A stretch of DNA of 44,541 nt, from positions 1-44,541 of the forward strand of contig CAMQZB010000012.1 of NCBI GenBank assembly GCA_947039455.1. Reading direction: 5' to 3'. The notes under the pieces are model-generated. The model searched no databases, was not told the DNA's origin, and was given only the letters and a program-made list of their open reading frames with translations. The stretch comes from an uncultured Clostridia bacterium (lineage in GTDB: Bacteria; Bacillota; Clostridia; Christensenellales; CAMQZB01). Below, piece by piece: positions 39,790-44,541 of this stretch (positions within the stretch are counted from its first letter, which is position 1; every line of letters begins with the position of its first letter). Made by a program: the position numbers and the translations under genes.

Positions 39790-41504
39790 TTGCCACCTCC
39801 TTTTTGTGAGTTGTAAATATTCATGTATTCGTCACAACGTGAAATTAATTCTTTATGAGTGCCAAAGTCCTGAAGCTCACCGTTTTTCATTACAAGAATT
39901 TTGTCACAGTACTTTATAGATGAAATTCTTTGGGTGATTATTAAAGTAGTAGTTTTAGAAAAATTTTCTTTCAATCCTGTTGCAACGGTATTTTCCGTAT
40001 TGTTATCAAGGGCAGATAAGCTGTCGTCTAGTACAAGAATTTTCGGTTTTCGAGCAAGTGTTCTTGCGATAGAAAGACGTTGTTGCTGTCCACCAGATAG
40101 GTTTTTTCCATCAGCTGAAATCATTTCATTAAACTTATTGTGTTTTTTGTTAATAAATTCCTCACAATCAGCAATACGTGCTGCTTTCTCAATATCTTCA
40201 AAGACGGCGGAACTACCGAACTTGATATTATCTTGAATTGACATATTGAATAGCTGAGATTTTTGTGGAACAATACCAACATATTCTCGCAAAGTTTTCA
40301 AAGATATGTCTTTTATGTTCACTCCGCCAATAGAAATACTGCCAGAAGATACGTCGTAAAAACGAGGAATTAGGTTTATAAGAGTAGATTTCGCTGAACC
40401 AGTAACACCTATTATACCTATCCAAGAACTAGGTTCGATGTTAAAAGTTACGTTGTTTATTGCGTTAGTGGAAGTTTCGTTGTACCTAAAGGACACGTTA
40501 TCAAACTGTATTGAAGGAAGTATTTCACTTGTATCAGTTATTGGGTTTTGTGAATCAAGAATTTCCGAAGTGGTTTCTAAAATTTCGTTAATTCGTGAAG
40601 CTGAACTTTCCGCTTTGGTGAATACGATTCCAACGTTAGATAGAATTGTTAGTGAAATTAAAATTTGAATTAGGTATGTTGTCAATGCCGTGATGTCACC
40701 AGCAAGCAAGTTTCCAGTGTGAACAAATTGACCACCAATTAACACTACTAACGCCACGCCGATGTTTACTACAAGAGCTGAAAGTGGCGAGCTTAACGCA
40801 AGAACTTTTATTGCTTTTATGGCTTTATTAGCGTAGTCGGAAGATTTGCTTTCGAACTCAACTATTTCGGAAGGTGCTTTATTGTATGCACGAAAAACTC
40901 TTGCACCAACTAAATTTTCATGGGTGGATTTAGTAATTGAGTCAAGGCTTTTTAGGGTAACCTTGTGAAGTGCAATGGATTTTCTCATGATTTTGTAAAG
41001 AATATACGCTGTTATAGGCAAAACGGCAAAAATGATAAGAGAAATTTCTTTGCTAATAGTAAATGCCATAATCAAAGAACCAACAGTTATAAATGGTGTT
41101 CTAGTAACTAATCTAATAAAAATCGAAACGGAGGTTTGAGTGTGTGTAATATCGTTGGTAAGGGAATTTAGAAGTTTACCATTTTTGAATTTATTTAAAT
41201 TGCTAAAAGACATTGAGTGAATGTTTTTGTTAAGGGCACATCTCACATCATGTCCAAAATTAGCACCAACGTATGCGGCACTTCTTTGACAAATAAATGC
41301 AAGAGCAAAACATACAGTGACTATCCCCGCCATTAAAAGCAATCGGTTGGTGATGTATGTTGAACTTTCCGTCAGGGCATTATTAATAATATCCGCCATA
41401 ATCAATGGCAAAGTAAGTTCAAGTAGCCCCTCAATGAGTTTTGCAGTAATCCCAAGAGCGGTAATAAATTTGTATGGTGATATAAATCGTAGTAATTTTT
41501 TCAT
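39786..41504 (-). CDS. ABC exporter half-transporter, subunit A
   Basis: 572 residues. A six-span membrane domain and an NBD with Walker A GVTGSAKST, a canonical signature LSGGQQQR and Walker B ILVLDDSLSALD, where Asp replaces the usual catalytic Glu. I start at ATG 41504 because the GGAGGG site overlaps the alternative ATG 41516. It is the first gene of the operon A-B-aminopeptidase. Confidence 0.9.
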   Translation of the reverse strand: MKKLLRFISPYKFITALGITAKLIEGLLELTLPLIMADIINNALTESSTYITNRLLLMAGIVTVCFALAFICQRSAAYVGANFGHDVRCALNKNIHSMSFSNLNKFKNGKLLNSLTNDITHTQTSVSIFIRLVTRTPFITVGSLIMAFTISKEISLIIFAVLPITAYILYKIMRKSIALHKVTLKSLDSITKSTHENLVGARVFRAYNKAPSEIVEFESKSSDYANKAIKAIKVLALSSPLSALVVNIGVALVVLIGGQFVHTGNLLAGDITALTTYLIQILISLTILSNVGIVFTKAESSASRINEILETTSEILDSQNPITDTSEILPSIQFDNVSFRYNETSTNAINNVTFNIEPSSWIGIIGVTGSAKSTLINLIPRFYDVSSGSISIGGVNIKDISLKTLREYVGIVPQKSQLFNMSIQDNIKFGSSAVFEDIEKAARIADCEEFINKKHNKFNEMISADGKNLSGGQQQRLSIARTLARKPKILVLDDSLSALDNNTENTVATGLKENFSKTTTLIITQRISSIKYCDKILVMKNGELQDFGTHKELISRCDEYMNIYNSQKGGGK

Positions 41505-41694
41505 AGTGCCCTCCAAGAGATATTATAAAGAAAAATAAGATAAATTGCAATTATTTAGGGATATTTAATGTGCTATACTATAAATTATATAACAAAATAA
41601 TGTTTTTTTTTCATAAGTAGTAAATATTCTTTACAAATAGGCAAAAATTAAGGTATAATCCATACGGACAAAAATTTATTTTTAGGAGTTATTA

Positions 41695-42885
41695 ATGGAT
41701 ACTTTAGGTACAATTGTAAGAGGAGTTAGAGCACCAATTTTCAAACAAGGGGACAATTTAGTGGACTTGGTTGCAAAAAGTGTAATTTCAGCTGTAGAAG
41801 AAAATAATATAGTATTACAAGACAAAGACGTTGTTGCGGTAACTGAAGCAGTGCTAGCAAGAACCCAAGGCAATTATGCAACTTCTGATCAAATTGCGAA
41901 AGATGTAAAAGCAAAAACTGGTGGAAAGACTGTTGGACTTTTGTTTCCAATATTGTCAAGAAACCGTTTCTCAATGCTACTTACAGGAATTGCAAAAGGT
42001 GTGGACAAATTAATTATTCAATTATCATATCCTTCTGATGAAGTTGGAAATGCTTTGTTTGATATTGAACTTCTTGATGAAAAAGGAATTAATCCTTATG
42101 TAAATTCATTTACAGAAGTTGAATTTAGAAAAATTTTCCCAAAAACAATTCACCCATTTACTGGTGTTGACTACATTGATTTTTACAAAAAATTAGGTTC
42201 AGAGTTTTGCGAATGCGAAATTATTTTGTCAAACGACACAACTGAAATTTTGAAATATACAGATACTGTTATCTGTGCTGATATTCACTCTAAAGAGAGA
42301 AGTCGTAAATTGCTTTTGAAAAAAGGAGCAAAAACTGTATTGACTATGGGCGACCTTATGACAAGTTCAGTTGACGGAAGCGGTTACCACCCTCAATATG
42401 GTTTGTACGGAAGCAACTTGGCTACTGACAACTCAGTTAAATTATTCCCTCGTGATGCTAAAGATTTCGTTCTTGCTCTTCAAAAGAAACTTAACGAATA
42501 TTCTGGTGTGAACATGGAATGTATGGTTTACGGCGACGGTGCTTTTAAAGATCCAGTTGGCGGAATTTGGGAACTTGCTGATCCAGTGGTTTCTCCAGGT
42601 TACACAAGCGGACTTGAAGGACAACCTAACGAATTGAAATTGAAGTATCTAGCGGACAATGACTTGAAAGACCTTGAAGGTGAAGAAGCGATTGAAGCTA
42701 TGAAAAAAATGATTTTGGAAAAAGCTGATGACTTAACTAATCAAAACGTTTCTCTTGGTACTACTCCAAGAAGATTGACGGATTTGCTAGGAAGTTTGAG
42801 CGATTTAACATCAGGTTCTGGTGATAAAGGTACTCCAATCATTCTTATTCAAAACTACTTCAAAAACTACGCTGACAATAAATAA
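41695..42885 (+). CDS. CofE-like (F420-0:L-glutamate ligase family) protein
   Basis: 396 residues. The sequence TIVRGVRAPIFKQGDNLVDLV, DKDVVAVTEAVLARTQGNY, TVICADIHSKERSRKLLL and the acidic YGDGAFKDPVGGIWELADP motif match the F420-0:gamma-glutamyl ligase family (PF01996). In F420 producers the enzyme adds glutamate to F420-0 with GTP. Clostridia usually lack F420, so its true substrate is uncertain, perhaps another gamma-glutamylation. GGAG lies 8 nt before ATG. Downstream genes follow closely and may share its transcript. Confidence 0.8.
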   Translation: MDTLGTIVRGVRAPIFKQGDNLVDLVAKSVISAVEENNIVLQDKDVVAVTEAVLARTQGNYATSDQIAKDVKAKTGGKTVGLLFPILSRNRFSMLLTGIAKGVDKLIIQLSYPSDEVGNALFDIELLDEKGINPYVNSFTEVEFRKIFPKTIHPFTGVDYIDFYKKLGSEFCECEIILSNDTTEILKYTDTVICADIHSKERSRKLLLKKGAKTVLTMGDLMTSSVDGSGYHPQYGLYGSNLATDNSVKLFPRDAKDFVLALQKKLNEYSGVNMECMVYGDGAFKDPVGGIWELADPVVSPGYTSGLEGQPNELKLKYLADNDLKDLEGEEAIEAMKKMILEKADDLTNQNVSLGTTPRRLTDLLGSLSDLTSGSGDKGTPIILIQNYFKNYADNK

Positions 42886-42915
42886 TAAGCATTTATAAAT
42901 AGGAGCAATAACGAA

Positions 42916-43476
42916 ATGAATACTTATTTCACATTGCAAACAGAAAGATTAATTCTTCGTCCCTTTCAACGAGGGGACGGAGTTTTTATGTTTAAAAATT
43001 GGGCAAGCGACAGTGCTGTCACAAAGTATCTGAGACATGCACCGCACAAAGATGTGGGTGTGTCAAATGATATCGTTGAAATGTATATTGAAGATTTTGG
43101 CAAAAATGATAGTTATAAATTTTGCATATGCGAGATTAATAGTAATGAACCAATCGGTTCAATAAATATTCATGTTGCCAGTCAATTTGACGATATTGGT
43201 GAATTTGGATACTATTTATCAAAAGATAAATGGAACAAAGGTTATATTACTGAAGCTTTGCAAGCTGTATTAGAGTTTGGGTTTTCAGAAATAAATCTAA
43301 ATAGAATTGAGGCGTGTCATTCGATCGATAATAAAGCCTCGGGAAAAGTTATGCAAAAAGTTGGAATGAAGTATGAAGGCTTGCTGAGAGATGGATATAA
43401 ATCTTATTTAGAAGGCTATCAAGATTGTTGTTTATACAGTATATTGAAGAAGGAGTACAAGAGAAATGAAAGATAG
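42916..43476 (+). CDS. GNAT family acetyltransferase (RimJ/RimL type)
   Basis: 186 residues. The start LQTERLILRPFQRGDGVFMFKNW and the acetyl-CoA binding region GYYLSKDKWNKGYITEALQAVLEFGF, then RIEACHSIDNKASGKVMQKVGM, are typical of RimJ/RimL-like N-acetyltransferases. These acetylate protein N-termini or small amines; the substrate is unknown. GGAG precedes ATG. The gene's end overlaps the YitT start by 11 bases. Confidence 0.88.
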   Translation: MNTYFTLQTERLILRPFQRGDGVFMFKNWASDSAVTKYLRHAPHKDVGVSNDIVEMYIEDFGKNDSYKFCICEINSNEPIGSINIHVASQFDDIGEFGYYLSKDKWNKGYITEALQAVLEFGFSEINLNRIEACHSIDNKASGKVMQKVGMKYEGLLRDGYKSYLEGYQDCCLYSILKKEYKRNER

Positions 43477-44464
43477 TAAAGAATTAAGAGTTAATATAAC
43501 AAAACACGCAGTTTGGTCAGTAATGACAATTGTTGGAACAGTATTCATGGCGGTGGGTTTCTCAGTATTTTTAGTACCAAACAACATTGCAGCGGGTGGA
43601 TTTTCTGGTTTAGCGTTTATATTAATGCAAATTATCAAAGAACTAACTGGTGGCGTGGAAATTCCAAACGGATTAATTTATATTTTACTAAATATTCCAA
43701 TTTTCATTATCAGCGCAAAAAACATGGGTAAATCATTCTTGTTTCTTGCCCTTCTTGGAACAATGTCATTCTCATTTTTCATGGAAGTTGTACATCTTTC
43801 AATAGTCATTGATGACGCATTTTTAGCAGCGTTATACGGTGGAATTATGTACGGTATCGGTCTTGGAATTGTAGTTCGTGGTAATTCTTCAACAGGTGGA
43901 ACTGATATGCTTGGTGTGCTTTTAAACAAAGCAAACTACCGAATAACAGTTGGCGGATTTGTTGTTTTCTTCGATATTTTCGTGTTGGCACTAAACGCAA
44001 TTTTCAATGGTTACCTAACTGCAATGTACGGAATGGTGTCAATTTTCATTTCAGGACTTGTGTGTGATTACATCACCGAAGGCCCTCGTTCAGTGAAAGC
44101 TGTATACATTATTTCAGAAAAATATCAAGAAATTTCCGAGAAAATCATTTGCGATCTACATCGTGGAGTAACAGGTATTAACGGCGAAGGTATGTTCTAT
44201 GGTAACAAGAAAAAAATCTTATTAACTCTTGTTGCTCGTCGTCAAATGGACGAATTAAATAGTATTGTTTTCTCTATCGACGAAAATGCTTTCACTTTTT
44301 CAACTAACTGTAAAGACGCTGTGGGCAACGGTTTTAACAAACCTGTAACATCAAAAAGAAATTCTGATATTTACAAAATGTTATCTGGTGACAAAATGGA
44401 AAAAATAGAAAAAGTACATTTACCAAAACGCACTTGCGAACACAAAGACCAACAAAACCCTTAA
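43466..44464 (+). CDS. YitT family membrane protein
   Basis: 332 residues. Five or six membrane spans in the first ~200 residues, with FLVPNNIAAGGFSGLAFI and GNSSTGGTDMLGVLLNK as YitT/DUF161 signatures. A C-terminal DUF2179 domain follows (about 215-300: HRGVTGINGEGMFYGNKKKILLTLVARRQ). The function is unknown. GAAGGAG lies 9 nt before ATG 43466. The last gene of the run from 41695. Confidence 0.88.
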   Translation: MKDSKELRVNITKHAVWSVMTIVGTVFMAVGFSVFLVPNNIAAGGFSGLAFILMQIIKELTGGVEIPNGLIYILLNIPIFIISAKNMGKSFLFLALLGTMSFSFFMEVVHLSIVIDDAFLAALYGGIMYGIGLGIVVRGNSSTGGTDMLGVLLNKANYRITVGGFVVFFDIFVLALNAIFNGYLTAMYGMVSIFISGLVCDYITEGPRSVKAVYIISEKYQEISEKIICDLHRGVTGINGEGMFYGNKKKILLTLVARRQMDELNSIVFSIDENAFTFSTNCKDAVGNGFNKPVTSKRNSDIYKMLSGDKMEKIEKVHLPKRTCEHKDQQNP

Positions 44465-44495
44465 TAAAACAAAACCTAATTTAACAAAAAAACTA

Positions 44496-44539
44496 AAAAG
44501 CTATAGCCGATAGAAAATTTTCTACCTACTATAGCTTTT
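44496..44539. terminator. Terminator after the YitT gene
   Basis: AAAAGCTATAG pairs with CTATAGCTTTT around a 22-nt loop that itself contains a short palindrome. It lies 31 bases past the stop. Confidence 0.75.
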
Positions 44540-44541
44540 AC

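Overview
The window is AT-rich, uses ATG starts preceded by AGGAG-type ribosome binding sites, and uses TGA as a stop. Its housekeeping genes (gltX, radC, polA, coaE, a PepV-type dipeptidase, an M29 aminopeptidase, a YitT protein, a CofE-like ligase) fit a low-GC Gram-positive bacterium, most likely a Clostridia-class Firmicute. I cannot name a genus.

Region 1 (1-4121) is ordinary chromosome: the tail of an Arg/Gly-rich protein, a nitroreductase, a PH-domain protein, a FUSC-like membrane protein, a PUA-like hypothetical and a RibD-C/DHFR-like reductase. A terminator follows that probably once belonged to a tRNA-Leu gene.

Region 2 (about 4124-18559, 14.4 kb) is an integrated mobile element and the main find. 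It sits in the 3' end of tRNA-Leu(GAG), bounded by a 34-bp direct repeat, with a tyrosine integrase beside the tRNA. A Cro/CI-type repressor faces a leftward early promoter with palindromic operators. The long leftward operon encodes small proteins, three secreted or membrane-anchored proteins with Pro/Thr or surface-type domains, a Zot/pI-like assembly ATPase, and a replication protein with the full layout of a eukaryotic CRESS-DNA virus Rep (HUH nickase plus SF3 helicase). A PAPS-reductase-like PP-loop protein ends the operon. On the same strand as rep, at 5383-5421, a perfect 15-bp stem carries the circovirus-type nonanucleotide TAGTATTAC at its tip, which is the expected CRESS rolling-circle origin. 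Beside it lie iteron-like repeats, a cluster of hairpins and a ~380-nt inverted repeat with back-to-back promoters. A rightward operon of small genes (DUF3846-like, DnaJ-like and others) follows. The whole reads as a temperate, filamentous-phage-like single-stranded DNA element with a CRESS-type replication module; no major coat protein could be recognised.

Region 3 (18527-29547) returns to chromosome: tRNA-Leu(GAG), a lytic transglycosylase, coaE and polA (overlapping operon), tRNA-Leu(CAA) followed by a 74-bp tandem array that copies the tRNA 3' end plus terminator, pepV, radC-gltX, three overlapping tiny membrane-protein genes, an MFS transporter, a small membrane protein and tRNA-Arg(CCT).

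Region 4 (29548-44541) holds two membrane-anchored hypotheticals, a COG2509-like FAD protein, and a Cys/His-rich HesB-like protein followed by a cation diffusion facilitator whose promoter shares a 14-bp motif with it. Then come a threonine aldolase-like enzyme, a MITE-like intergenic region with 63-bp inverted repeats, an M29 aminopeptidase behind a heterodimeric ABC exporter, a CofE-like ligase, a GNAT acetyltransferase and a YitT protein.
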